Notes: generated by a model from the sequence alone, not told the origin. A stretch of DNA of 15,815 nucleotides from an uncultured Clostridia bacterium (GCA_947629995.1 CANRFX010000020.1:1-15815), one strand, 5' to 3'. Counted from the first letter of the stretch, positions 7,845 through 15,721 are shown. Program-made: numbers and translations.

Positions 7845-9584
7845 ATGGGAAAAATATATAAAGAAAAAGGAAAGAAAATTCAAATAAAGAGAATGGCAAC
7901 CTTTGCAAACGATATAAAAAGAGCAATGGAGAAATTAAATAAAGAAAGACAATTACAAGAGTTAGAAGAATACAGCTCAGAAATAAGTTCTATAATTGAT
8001 GACTATAATAGAAAAAGTACTGAAGAGACCATGATGGTAAAAGGACTTAGGAAATCAAATCAAGAAACTACAAATAGAAAAACTCATCAACAAAATTTAG
8101 CAAATATTGCTTTAAGAATAGCAAAAGGAATAAATAGAAAGCAAACACCAAAAAAAGAAAAAGGATTAAATTGCAAAATAATTGAAATAATGGCGGAAAA
8201 TCATGATATTGGTCATACTTTTTTAGGACATAGTGGAGAATGGTGGCTATCAAATATAAAAGAAGACTATGGAATTGGGTATTATTGCCATAATGCTTTA
8301 GGACCAAGAGAATTAATCTATACAGATAAAATTTATGATGAAATTATAGATACAATTAAACGAAGCCATCCTAATGTAGGTGAAAAAAAGTTACAACGAA
8401 TAAAAGATAGTTTATGGCTAATTATGGAAGGAATAAATTCTCATAATGGAGAGAGATCTGAATCAGAATATAGAGCAGATATTAGTAAAACAGAAGCAGA
8501 TTTTTTAAGAGAAAACTTATATTGTCATACAAAAAAAGGATTTGATAGAACTGTTATGCCAGCAACACCAGAAGCATCTTTAATGAGATTATGTGATAAA
8601 ATATCTTATATTCCTTATGACATGGTAGATGGATTAAGAGAAGGATTTATCCCAGAATTAAATGAAGAATATAGAGTAGTTTTAAGACAGCTTGGAATTA
8701 CAGATGAAGAAATAGAAGAATGTAAATTAACTAATCATTATGAAAAAATTGCACGAAAATTACAAACTGTTTTTATTAATGATGTTATTCAAAATAGTAC
8801 AGGTTCTTTAATTAAGATGTCAGATGAAACCTCAAAATTATTACATGAATTACGAAATATTAATAATAGACAAATTGTAAATTTTGTTGTATTAAAAGAA
8901 GATAATGAAACATATCCACCAGCTTTGAGAAAGTTTATGAATCAATTTGGAAAAATTGTATTAGAAGAAAAACTAATATCTAAATTGCAAAATGGTGGCC
9001 TTTTAGAAGAAGATAGAAAAAATTTAATTGAAAAATACAAAGAAACACCTTATGAGGGTTTTGTACAATATACTTGCAATACAAATCAGGAAGATTTTGC
9101 ATATACTAAAAAAATAGTAGAAGAAGCAACAAAACAAAGTATTTTTGATGAACAAGAAAAAGCAAGGCAAGTTGTGCAAAAAAAAGAACCTTTTATAGTT
9201 TCAAAGGATTTTAAAAGAAGAGATGAAAGAATTAAATCATATATAAAATACTATCAAAATAGAGATATAAACAATTATTCAGAAGAAGAAAAAAGGCAAG
9301 ATGTTGAAACAATGATGCAAAATATTCAAAATCCAGTAAAAAGAAGTCATTTACATTTAGGAATGTACAAAAGGATAGCATTAGAAATGGGGGCTAAATA
9401 TTTAGCAACTTTAAATGATATAGAATTTATGCAATTATTACTTGATACCAAAACAATTGATGAAAAACAATATAATAGTTTAACTAGAAAATATAGAGAC
9501 ATTGATTTACATGATGAAGCTTATATACAAGAAAATTGGAAAAATATTGCGAAGGAACAAGAAAAAGCAGTAGAACAAAAATAA
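7845..9584 (+). CDS. HD-domain dNTP triphosphohydrolase (dGTPase family)
   Basis: A cytosolic metal-dependent phosphohydrolase of 579 residues, probably releasing triphosphate from a deoxynucleoside triphosphate. I use the ATG at 7845; an in-frame TTG at 7830 is the alternative, and the ribosome site (AGGTG) is weak. The HD-superfamily metal ligands fit H81 (RKTHQQN), H120-D121 in the dGTPase-like HDIGHTFLGHSGE, and D251 in LCDKISYIPYDMVDG. The last 200 or so residues after the HD core (rich in Lys, Glu and Gln) make it longer than the usual 330-450-residue bacterial relatives; I recognise no second domain. It sits beside the purine genes, which fits nucleotide-pool control, but is transcribed separately. 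Substrate preference is not readable from the sequence. Confidence 0.8.
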   Translation: MGKIYKEKGKKIQIKRMATFANDIKRAMEKLNKERQLQELEEYSSEISSIIDDYNRKSTEETMMVKGLRKSNQETTNRKTHQQNLANIALRIAKGINRKQTPKKEKGLNCKIIEIMAENHDIGHTFLGHSGEWWLSNIKEDYGIGYYCHNALGPRELIYTDKIYDEIIDTIKRSHPNVGEKKLQRIKDSLWLIMEGINSHNGERSESEYRADISKTEADFLRENLYCHTKKGFDRTVMPATPEASLMRLCDKISYIPYDMVDGLREGFIPELNEEYRVVLRQLGITDEEIEECKLTNHYEKIARKLQTVFINDVIQNSTGSLIKMSDETSKLLHELRNINNRQIVNFVVLKEDNETYPPALRKFMNQFGKIVLEEKLISKLQNGGLLEEDRKNLIEKYKETPYEGFVQYTCNTNQEDFAYTKKIVEEATKQSIFDEQEKARQVVQKKEPFIVSKDFKRRDERIKSYIKYYQNRDINNYSEEEKRQDVETMMQNIQNPVKRSHLHLGMYKRIALEMGAKYLATLNDIEFMQLLLDTKTIDEKQYNSLTRKYRDIDLHDEAYIQENWKNIAKEQEKAVEQK

Positions 9585-9620
9585 TGGGTGCCAAATTATA
9601 AAGGCATTCATTTTTTTTCA
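9583..9620 (+). terminator. Rho-independent terminator after the HD-domain gene
   Basis: AATGGGTGCC and GGCATTCATT can pair over 10 positions (two G-U pairs) around an AAATTATAAA loop, followed by a T8 tract. The stem overlaps the stop codon of the HD gene. Confidence 0.75.
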
Positions 9621-9675
9621 TATCTTCTAATTTTTAAAATATATATGTAATATTAAAACAATTAGGAGGTACAAA

Positions 9676-10479
9676 ATGAAAAAAATAAATTATGGAATTT
9701 TAGGAATCCTAGTAATTTCAATTTTTTCTTTAAGTATAATCACAATGAATCAGAAAAAAGAAAGTATCGAAACAAACAGTAATGTAGTAAGTAATAAAAA
9801 AATAGAATGGGGAATTAAAAGAAACCAAAATCATGAGCAACCAGATGTTGGAAAAGCTAATAAAAAAATATTAGAAGATAATAATGGCATTTGTTTAGGA
9901 AACAAAGATAAAAAAATTATTTATTTAACTTTTGATGAAGGTTATGAAGCAGGATATACTGAAAATATTTTAAATATTTTAAAAGAAAATAAAGTAAAAG
10001 CTGCTTTTTTTATTACTGCTCACTATGTAAATACAGAACCTGAACTAGTAAAACAAATGATAGAAGATGGGCATATTGTAGGAAATCATACAGTCAATCA
10101 TAAAAGTATGCCTGAATTAACAGAAGAAAAGATCAGAACAGAAGTAATGGAACTACATCAAGTAATGCAAGAAAAATTCAACTATGAAATGAAATATATA
10201 AGACCACCAAAAGGAGAATTTAGCGAAAAAACATTACAAGTAACAAATAGTCTAGGATATAAAACTATTATGTGGTCATTTGCATATGAAGACTGGGAAG
10301 AAAATAAACAACCAGATGAACAGCAAGCAAAGAAAAAGATATTAGATAATTTACACAATGGTGAAATTATGCTTTTACATGGAAATTCCAAAACGAACAC
10401 AAATATTTTGGATACCATTATTAAAGAAGCAATAAATATGGGATATGAATTTAAGTCATTGGATCAATTTGAGGAGTGA
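9676..10479 (+). CDS. pdaA: Polysaccharide deacetylase, PdaA-like
   Basis: An extracytoplasmic NodB-type deacetylase of 267 residues. The PdaA group removes acetyl groups from muramic acid on the way to muramic delta-lactam in spore cortex. An uncleaved-looking hydrophobic segment at about residues 6-25 would anchor it outside the membrane. Motif 1 is TFDEGYE (Asp87; the Glu after it is usual for PdaA rather than the common TFDDG). Motif 2 is NHTVNHKS (His138, His142, metal ligands), motif 3 RPPKGEF (Arg176), and a late LLHGNS supplies the last His. A strong AGGAGG precedes the ATG. It heads a tight + strand run with yqfC 8 bases on, which supports a sporulation role. Assignment to PdaA rather than another NodB family member is by motif and length. 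Confidence 0.82.
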   Translation: MKKINYGILGILVISIFSLSIITMNQKKESIETNSNVVSNKKIEWGIKRNQNHEQPDVGKANKKILEDNNGICLGNKDKKIIYLTFDEGYEAGYTENILNILKENKVKAAFFITAHYVNTEPELVKQMIEDGHIVGNHTVNHKSMPELTEEKIRTEVMELHQVMQEKFNYEMKYIRPPKGEFSEKTLQVTNSLGYKTIMWSFAYEDWEENKQPDEQQAKKKILDNLHNGEIMLLHGNSKTNTNILDTIIKEAINMGYEFKSLDQFEE

Positions 10480-10487
10480 TTTAGAAA

Positions 10488-10767
10488 ATGAAAAAAAAGG
10501 GATATAATAGACTAGATAAAATATTAGAACTACCACAAGAAATATGTAGTAACATACCCAAAATTACTATAACAGGTTTTAATGAAATGATAATAGAAAA
10601 TTTTAAAGGAATATTAGAATATGAAGAATTCTTTGTTAGAATTAACACTTATATTGGAATTATTAGCATTAATGGATTTAATCTTAATCTAGAAAACATG
10701 ACAAATGATGACATTAAAGTAACCCGGACAGATTGAAAGTATTGACTTAGAGAAAATAGTAGATTAA
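10488..10767 (+). CDS. yqfC: Sporulation protein YqfC (YabP family) requiring one +1 frameshift
   Basis: A small YabP/YqfC-family protein linked to sporulation; biochemical role unknown. The start ATG has a GAGGAG site overlapping the pdaA stop. Zero frame reads 79 residues (LELPQEICSNIPKITITGFNEM, VRINTYIGIISINGFNL) and then an in-frame CGG at 10725-10727, with a stop three codons later. Skipping the C gives GQIESIDLEK and a stop at 10765-10767, for 92 residues, the usual YqfC length. The restored end matches the family pattern (a G-x-I/V-x-S-I/L ending), and the new stop falls 12 bases before yqfD, normal operon spacing. Because only 13 residues depend on it, the shift here is less certain to be essential. 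Confidence 0.85.
10725..10728 (+). other. yqfC: +1 frameshift site CGGA (yqfC)
   Basis: ACC-CGG-A-CAG. Skipping the C at 10725 changes VT-RTD-stop to VT-GQIESID and extends the protein to the normal family end just before the yqfD ribosome site. The preceding Thr codon is ACC, whereas ACA is the usual Thr codon here. Confidence 0.82.
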
Positions 10768-10779
10768 GGAGAATTTATA

Positions 10780-11965
10780 ATGATTATTAAAATATTACTG
10801 AGCTATATTCTAGGATATTTAGAAATTAGCATAGAAGGTTATTACATTGAAAGATTTATTAATTTATGTAGAAGCAATAAAATTATAATCTGGCACTTAA
10901 AAAGAAAAGAAGAAATCAGACTAAATTTTAGAATAAGCGTGCAAGATTTTAGAAAAGTATGCAAATTAGCCAAAAAAACAAAATGCAAAATCGAAATACA
11001 AAGCAAAAAAGGATTTCCATTTTTATTACATAGGTATAAAAAAAGAAAAATATTTTTTGCATTATTATTAATATTTTTATTTTTAATGTTTTTATCCTCA
11101 AATTTTGTATGGAATGTGGATATTATAGAAGAAAATGAACAAAATTTAGAAAATATATCTCAAGATATAGAAAATGCAGGACTTAAAAATTGGAGAACTA
11201 AAAACAAAAATAGATACAAAAGAAATAATTAATAAAATCAGATTACAAAGGACAGATATAGCATGGATGGGAATTGAACTAAAAGGAACAAATGCAATTG
11301 TAAAAATAGTAAAAGCAGATGCAAAACCAGATATTATTGATCAAAATGAATATTGTAGCATTGTTTCTGACAAAGAAGGAATAATAACAAAAATAAATGC
11401 TCAAAGTGGAACAGCAAATGTGAAAGTAGGAGATACCGTAAAAAAAGGAGAAACACTAATTAATGGATGGATGGAAGGAAAATATACAGGAATTAGATAT
11501 GTCCATGCACAAGGCGAAGTTCAAGCAAAAGTATGGCATACAAAATATAAAAACATACAATATAACACTACGGAAAGAAGGGAAACAGGAAATATTGAAA
11601 AAAAATATTCGATAAAATTTAATAATTTTAAAATAAATTTGCACAAAGGGGTTTCAAAATTTAAAATTTATGATACAATAGAAACAGAAAACAAAATGAA
11701 ACTATTTTCTGACTTTTATTTACCAATTTCAATTATAAAAACTACATATAAAGAAATAGAAGAAGTACCAAAAACTTATAATATAGAAGAAGCGAAAAAT
11801 ATAGGGATAGAAGAATTAGAAGAACAATTAGACCAAGAAATTGAAAATAAAGAAGCAATTGTAAACAAAAATATTAATACTTACGAAAAAGAATCAGGTA
11901 TTGATATTTACGTTACATACGAAGTATTAGAAAATATAGGGACAAATGAGAAAATTGTATTTTGA
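10780..11965 (+). CDS. yqfD: Sporulation protein YqfD with a +1 frame break
   Basis: Membrane-anchored YqfD, linked to sporulation and regularly next to yqfC. A GGAG site lies 8 bases before the ATG. The N-terminal part has the conserved KGFPFLLHRYKKRK before a membrane segment at about residues 91-111 and VWNVDI. After AGLK the frame breaks near 11185-11194; the rest reads GELKTKID, then IAWMGIELKGTNAIVKI and a lipoyl-like turn (VKVGDTVKKGETLINGW), ending at 11965. The sum is about 394 residues, close to Bacillus YqfD. The family pattern G-V/L-K-x-G-x-L shows that one base is surplus just before that Gly. Unlike the other broken genes the site is AAA-AAT-TGG-A, not CGG. It may be a real mutation, an error in a run of five A, or a variant shift site. 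Confidence 0.8.
11185..11194 (+). other. yqfD: Frame break in yqfD, not at CGG
   Basis: AAA-AAT-TGG-A. Dropping one A gives K-I-G-E; dropping the T gives K-N-G-E. Both restore the conserved Gly. TGG is a normal Trp codon elsewhere in this window, so it cannot be a general shift codon. Confidence 0.6.
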
Positions 11966-11979
11966 AGGGATGATTTTAA

Positions 11980-13188
11980 ATGGAAGAAAGAAGCCTAAAA
12001 ATAACAGGAGCAGATAAAACATTTTTTAACAAAATAACAAATACATTAACAAGAATATTAATACCTACAAAAATAGGAATTAATGGAATGTTAATTTCAA
12101 TGAAGAGAAATAACATGATAAAAGCATTTGAAGCATACCAAGCAGGAAATGAAAACTATGAAGAAGAAAGTGCAGAAAAAAAATATGATATTTCATATGA
12201 AAATTATTTAAGTGCTTTAGACAAATATGTAATGGATTCAATTTATAAAAAAGTAAGAAACGGCGTAGCAACTGAATTTGAAAAAAATGCATTATCTAAA
12301 TATTATGAAGTAACAAGTCTAAAAGAGAGTGAATATATCGAATACAAATATAGAAAACAAAAATATTTAATAGAACTGGACTACGAAGGAATAAAAGTTA
12401 ATAATAAAGAAAAACTACTTGAAAAATACAATAAATTTTATTTATCAAAAATGGATTCTTTATACAAATCTATTTTAAAAAATTATTCTATTAAAGTAGC
12501 AGATAATACAAATACATATGATACAACAAAAGAATGGGTATATACTAAAATATTCTACACATTAGAAGATTATATTCAAAACATTTTATCATTAAAAATT
12601 GAACTTGGAACTGATGAAAATGTAAAAAATGTAGTGTCAGAATACGAAAAATATGAAACTTACTTGGTAGGAAAATTAGACGGAAAAGATACAATTGAAA
12701 AAAATATGATTTTACTTAGCATTAGCAGAAAATTATTCACACATAGTTTACCTCTAATTGTAGCAGAACAATGTTATGAAAAATTATTAAAAGATGCAAG
12801 AATGTTATTACAAGATACAAAAATAGCTGCAAAAAGAGAAAAAGTTTATTCTATGTTAATTAAATTAATAGAAGATTATAACATTAAATTATTATCAACA
12901 AAAGTATATTGGGAATCATCAAAAGAAAGAGACGAATATAAAGCTTTTTGGAATGAATATAATAAAATATCAAAATTAAAAGAAACTAATTTTATTGAAT
13001 ACATAAAGCAAAAAGAAATATTATTTATAAAAAATGACAGAAAAAAGCTATACAAAGAGAAAAAAACAGACTATTCAAAAATTTTAAAATATTATAAGAG
13101 AAAATTAGTTGATTATGGAGTAATCAAACAATTAAAAAATTCTTATATATCAGAAGGAAAATACATAAAAATAAAGGAAGCTGCATAA
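11980..13188 (+). CDS. Hypothetical protein between yqfD and ybeY
   Basis: I do not recognise this 402-residue protein. It has no signal peptide, no clear membrane segment and no cysteine-cluster or nucleotide-binding motif that I can see. It is rich in Lys, Glu, Tyr and Ile and looks mostly helical, with long charged stretches (for example around residues 120-160 and 330-400), so coiled or repeat-like helices are possible. A GAAGGGA site precedes the ATG, and the stop abuts the ybeY ATG, so it is translated within the operon. In many Firmicutes phoH and an HD-domain membrane protein occupy the space between yqfD and ybeY; this protein stands in their place but does not resemble PhoH (no Walker motif). 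Composition and codon use match its neighbours, giving no sign of recent transfer. Confidence 0.8.
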   Translation: MEERSLKITGADKTFFNKITNTLTRILIPTKIGINGMLISMKRNNMIKAFEAYQAGNENYEEESAEKKYDISYENYLSALDKYVMDSIYKKVRNGVATEFEKNALSKYYEVTSLKESEYIEYKYRKQKYLIELDYEGIKVNNKEKLLEKYNKFYLSKMDSLYKSILKNYSIKVADNTNTYDTTKEWVYTKIFYTLEDYIQNILSLKIELGTDENVKNVVSEYEKYETYLVGKLDGKDTIEKNMILLSISRKLFTHSLPLIVAEQCYEKLLKDARMLLQDTKIAAKREKVYSMLIKLIEDYNIKLLSTKVYWESSKERDEYKAFWNEYNKISKLKETNFIEYIKQKEILFIKNDRKKLYKEKKTDYSKILKYYKRKLVDYGVIKQLKNSYISEGKYIKIKEAA

Positions 13189-13668
13189 ATGTATGAAATA
13201 ATATACCAAGATATTAAAGCCCAAAAAGAATATGAAACAATTGTAGAGAAAGTATTAACACAGTGCTTTAAAGAAGAAAAATTAGAAAACTCAAAATTAA
13301 ATATAACAGTAATATTAACAACGCCGAGCAGAATAAAACAAATAAATCAAGAGTTTAGAAATCAAAATAGAGCCACTGATGTACTTTCTTTTCCTGTGTT
13401 TGAAAAGGACGAGTTAAATGAAAAAATAGCTAAAAATGACTTTTTATTCGAAGATATGTTAGGAGATATTATAATTTCAATTGAACAAGTAAAAAAACAA
13501 GCAGAAGAATACAATCATAGTTTTGAAAGAGAATTTAGTTATATGCTTGTACATGGATTTTATCATCTAATGGGATATGATCATATAGAAGAAAAAGATA
13601 AGAAAGAAATGAGACCAAAAGAAGAAAAAATACTATCTACATTAAAAATTCCTAGACAAGAAGATTAG
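13189..13668 (+). CDS. ybeY: Endoribonuclease YbeY (rRNA maturation)
   Basis: A zinc-dependent cytosolic protein needed for 16S rRNA 3'-end maturation and ribosome quality control. The signature H-G-x-x-H-L-x-G-Y-D-H is complete at residues 122-132 (HGFYHLMGYDH, with His122, His126 and His132 as metal ligands). RATDVLSFP at about residues 62-70 and LGDIIIS are the other conserved blocks. At 159 residues the length is typical. Its ATG directly follows the stop of the preceding gene (TAAATG), with an AAGGAAG site inside that gene, indicating coupled translation. Placement after yqfC/yqfD is the usual Firmicutes order. Confidence 0.95.
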   Translation: MYEIIYQDIKAQKEYETIVEKVLTQCFKEEKLENSKLNITVILTTPSRIKQINQEFRNQNRATDVLSFPVFEKDELNEKIAKNDFLFEDMLGDIIISIEQVKKQAEEYNHSFEREFSYMLVHGFYHLMGYDHIEEKDKKEMRPKEEKILSTLKIPRQED

Positions 13669-13687
13669 AAAGGAGAGATAAACCACT

Positions 13688-14791
13688 ATGAAATCAAAAA
13701 GAAGAAAAAATAATAATGGGACTAAAATATTAATTATTATTTTGATTTTATTGATTATTGTAGCAGGTGTTGTATTAGGTTACAAAATTATAAATGATAA
13801 AAAAAGCAAAGAAGAATTAGCAACAGTTGGAGAAAATACAACTATCCAAGGTCAGAAGGAAGAAATAAAGCAAGTTCAAATTTTTAAAGGTGATGATAGA
13901 CCAATAGCTGTTATGATTGATAATCATAACGGAGCATGGCCACAAGCAGGTTTACAAAAGGCATATATGGTTTATGAAATAATTGTAGAAGGTGGAGAAA
14001 CAAGACTAATGGCTCTGTTTAAAGGTGTAGATTTAGCAAAAATAGGACCTGTAAGAAGTGCAAGACATTATTTTATAGACTATTCAATGGAAAATGATGC
14101 AATCTATGTACATTTTGGAGAAAGTCCACAAGCAGATAAAGATATAAAAAAATATACTATAAATGAGATTGATGGAATTGCAGAAGATGGAACAACCTTC
14201 TGGAGAGTAAAAGACAAATATGCACCACACAATGCAGTAACAAGTACAAAAAAGTTACTACAATCAGCAAAAAATAAAAAATATAGAACAACTTCTAAAC
14301 AAGAAAGTGTCTTAAACTATGTTACAGATGAAGTGAATTTAGAAGATGGACAAGGAGCAATTAATGTAACTATACCACATTCAAATCTTCAAACTGTAAA
14401 ATATGAATATGATGAAGTAAACAAAGTCTATAAAAGATATGCAAGAAATAAAGCACAAACAGACTGGGATACAGGAAATATTATAACAACAAAAAATATA
14501 ATTATTACATTTTGTAATAACTATACTTTGCAAGATACTGAAAATAAAGGTAGACAAGGTTTAACAAACATTGGTACTTTTGATGGATATTATATAACAA
14601 ATGGAAAAGCAATAAAAATAAAATGTATAAAAAATGCAAGAGAAGAACAAACCCAATATCAGGACTTAGAAGGAAATGAAATAAAAGTAAATGATGGAAA
14701 TACTTTTGTAAATATCTGTCCAATAAATAGTAATGTCGTAATTGAGGCACCTGTGACAGAGACTGAAAATGCAGAAAATAGTATGCAATAA
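13688..14791 (+). CDS. DUF3048 membrane-anchored protein (YerB-like)
   Basis: A 367-residue extracytoplasmic protein of the DUF3048 family, whose function is not established. After a basic start, a single hydrophobic segment at about residues 14-35 anchors it; there is no lipobox cysteine, unlike the lipoprotein YerB. The family core is clear: RPIAVMIDNHNGAWPQAGLQKA, YEIIVEGGETRLMALF, and IGPVRSARHYFIDYSMENDA followed by HFGESPQA. The C-terminal region carries the second conserved block (a TNIGTFDGYYITNGK-like stretch). An AAGGAGAG ribosome site precedes the ATG. It is co-directional with ybeY (19-base gap) and ylbF. Confidence 0.85.
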   Translation: MKSKRRKNNNGTKILIIILILLIIVAGVVLGYKIINDKKSKEELATVGENTTIQGQKEEIKQVQIFKGDDRPIAVMIDNHNGAWPQAGLQKAYMVYEIIVEGGETRLMALFKGVDLAKIGPVRSARHYFIDYSMENDAIYVHFGESPQADKDIKKYTINEIDGIAEDGTTFWRVKDKYAPHNAVTSTKKLLQSAKNKKYRTTSKQESVLNYVTDEVNLEDGQGAINVTIPHSNLQTVKYEYDEVNKVYKRYARNKAQTDWDTGNIITTKNIIITFCNNYTLQDTENKGRQGLTNIGTFDGYYITNGKAIKIKCIKNAREEQTQYQDLEGNEIKVNDGNTFVNICPINSNVVIEAPVTETENAENSMQ

Positions 14792-14810
14792 AGAAAGGAA
14801 TTAAAAAACA

Positions 14811-15147
14811 ATGAATATTTATGATACAGCAAATAAGTTAGCTCGGCGAAATTAGACAATCCGAAGAATATACGAATTATAAAATGGCAAAACAAGCATT
14901 AAACCTAAATACAAGTTTAAAAGAAAAGATGGCTGAATTTGAAAAAGCAAGATATGAAGTGCAATTATTAACTATGCAAACAGGAAAACAAGATGAAGAA
15001 AAATATAAAAAAGTGCAAGATATGTATAAGGAATTAATCGAAATTGAAGATGCAAAAAAATTTTTTGAAGCAGAAACTAAATTTAATATTGTTATTGCAG
15101 ATATAAACAAAATAATAGGAGAAGCAATCCGTGATGTTATGCAATAA
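14811..15147 (+). CDS. YlbF/YheA-family protein requiring one +1 frameshift
   Basis: A small helical protein of the YlbF/YmcA/YheA group (in Bacillus, YlbF and YmcA act with YaaT on RNase Y and development). The ATG at 14811 follows AAAGGAA. Eleven residues (MNIYDTANKLA) precede an in-frame CGG at 14844-14846, with a stop three codons on. Skipping the C gives GEIRQSEEYTNYK and runs to 15147, for 111 residues, a YheA-like length. The restored start (xYDxAxxLAxxIxxSEEYxxYK) is the typical family N terminus, so the break is certain. An internal ATG at 14884 could give 87 residues, but it lacks a clear ribosome site and loses the first helix. It ends a long + strand operon beginning at pdaA. Confidence 0.85.
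14844..14847 (+). other. +1 frameshift site CGGC (ylbF-like gene)
   Basis: GCT-CGG-C-GAA. Skipping the C at 14844 changes KLA-RRN-stop into KLA-GEIRQSEEY, the family N-terminal helix. It is the only site with C as fourth base, and it occurs at codon 12, so nearly the whole protein depends on it. Confidence 0.85.
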
Positions 15148-15153
15148 AAAATA

Positions 15154-15185
15154 AAGGAAGATGTTATTGATCTTCCTTATTTGTA
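15154..15185. terminator. Convergent terminator between the ylbF-like gene and the DUF4364 gene
   Basis: AAGGAAGAT and ATCTTCCTT form a perfect 9-bp stem around a 7-base loop. On the minus strand it is followed by a T-rich tract; on the plus strand by ATTTGTATTATTTT. It overlaps the 3' end of the minus-strand gene and probably serves both. Confidence 0.75.
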
Positions 15186-15721
15186 TTATTTTCTAATAAT
15201 AAATTCAAAATTTTTGGATAAATATTGCTTGCATCTTGATTCCAATTATCTACAATGCGTTTTGCTATATCTCGAGAACCTGCAAATGTTTTTACTTCAA
15301 ATATAGTTTCATTATTTTCAACAATCTTACATTTTATTGTATATTCATTTTCACTTTTAGGAATAAATTCAGCAGTTATAGAAGAAGCTTCTTCTATAGA
15401 AGAAAATTCTTTATCAAAAATGTTATCTGCTTTTAATTTAATAAGTCCTGGTAAAACATCTTTGGTAAGTGTGTATGCTTGACTACCTTTAGATGTTATT
15501 TTTACAACAGTTTCTTCTTCCTTAGTATAACTACCTACTAAATTGGATTCTATTAAGTCAGTAAGGATTTGCTTAAAATAAAAATAATTAATATTATTAA
15601 TTGAATTAACTAATTTAAACAAATCATCTTGTTTAAAGTCTTTATTGCTACGATATAATAGATACAAGATTAATACTTTATTTTCAGCCAAAACAGTAGT
15701 ATTATTTGAATCTATGTCCAT
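15164..15721 (-). CDS. DUF4364 family protein
   Basis: A 185-residue cytosolic protein of the DUF4364 family, common in Clostridia and predicted to contain an N-terminal winged-helix fold; its function is not established. Seen here are NKVLILYLLYRSNKDFKQDDLF, then NYFYFKQILTDLIESNLV, a YTKEEETVVKITSKG wing and a PGLIKLKAD linker, followed by a mixed alpha/beta tail. The start ATG at 15721 has an AGGAGT site about 8 bases upstream and a promoter at 15753-15781. A DNA-binding role is possible from the fold. No CGG codon occurs in it. Confidence 0.75.
   Translation of the reverse strand: MDIDSNNTTVLAENKVLILYLLYRSNKDFKQDDLFKLVNSINNINYFYFKQILTDLIESNLVGSYTKEEETVVKITSKGSQAYTLTKDVLPGLIKLKADNIFDKEFSSIEEASSITAEFIPKSENEYTIKCKIVENNETIFEVKTFAGSRDIAKRIVDNWNQDASNIYPKILNLLLENNTNKEDQ

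Noticed and set aside
11174..11965. The second half of yqfD as an independent gene starting at 11174
   Set aside because: The ATG lies within the first half, lacks a ribosome site, and the protein begins in the middle of the YqfD extracytoplasmic domain.
3483..14847. Sequencing or assembly error as the cause of the six frame breaks
   Set aside because: Random indels would favour homopolymers and any codon phase, and a chemistry error would also appear as CCG in sense orientation. All six are a C before GGN, in phase, in sense orientation, on both strands. It cannot be fully excluded without reads, so it is kept as a refutation test.
3483..14847. CGG reassigned to another amino acid without a shift
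   Set aside because: Reassignment would not repair the reading frame; all six genes need a one-base move at the CGG to stay in family sequence.
3483..14847. Classical P-site slippage (heptamer-type programmed shift)
   Set aside because: After moving one base, most preceding tRNAs (for example Asn on ATC or Ala on CTC) could not pair, and no shared upstream Shine-Dalgarno or downstream stem is apparent at the six sites.
14505..15110. Minus-strand open frames opposite the DUF3048 and ylbF-like genes
   Set aside because: Low-complexity hydrophobic translations antisense to clear genes, without ribosome sites; they are shadows of AT-rich coding sequence.
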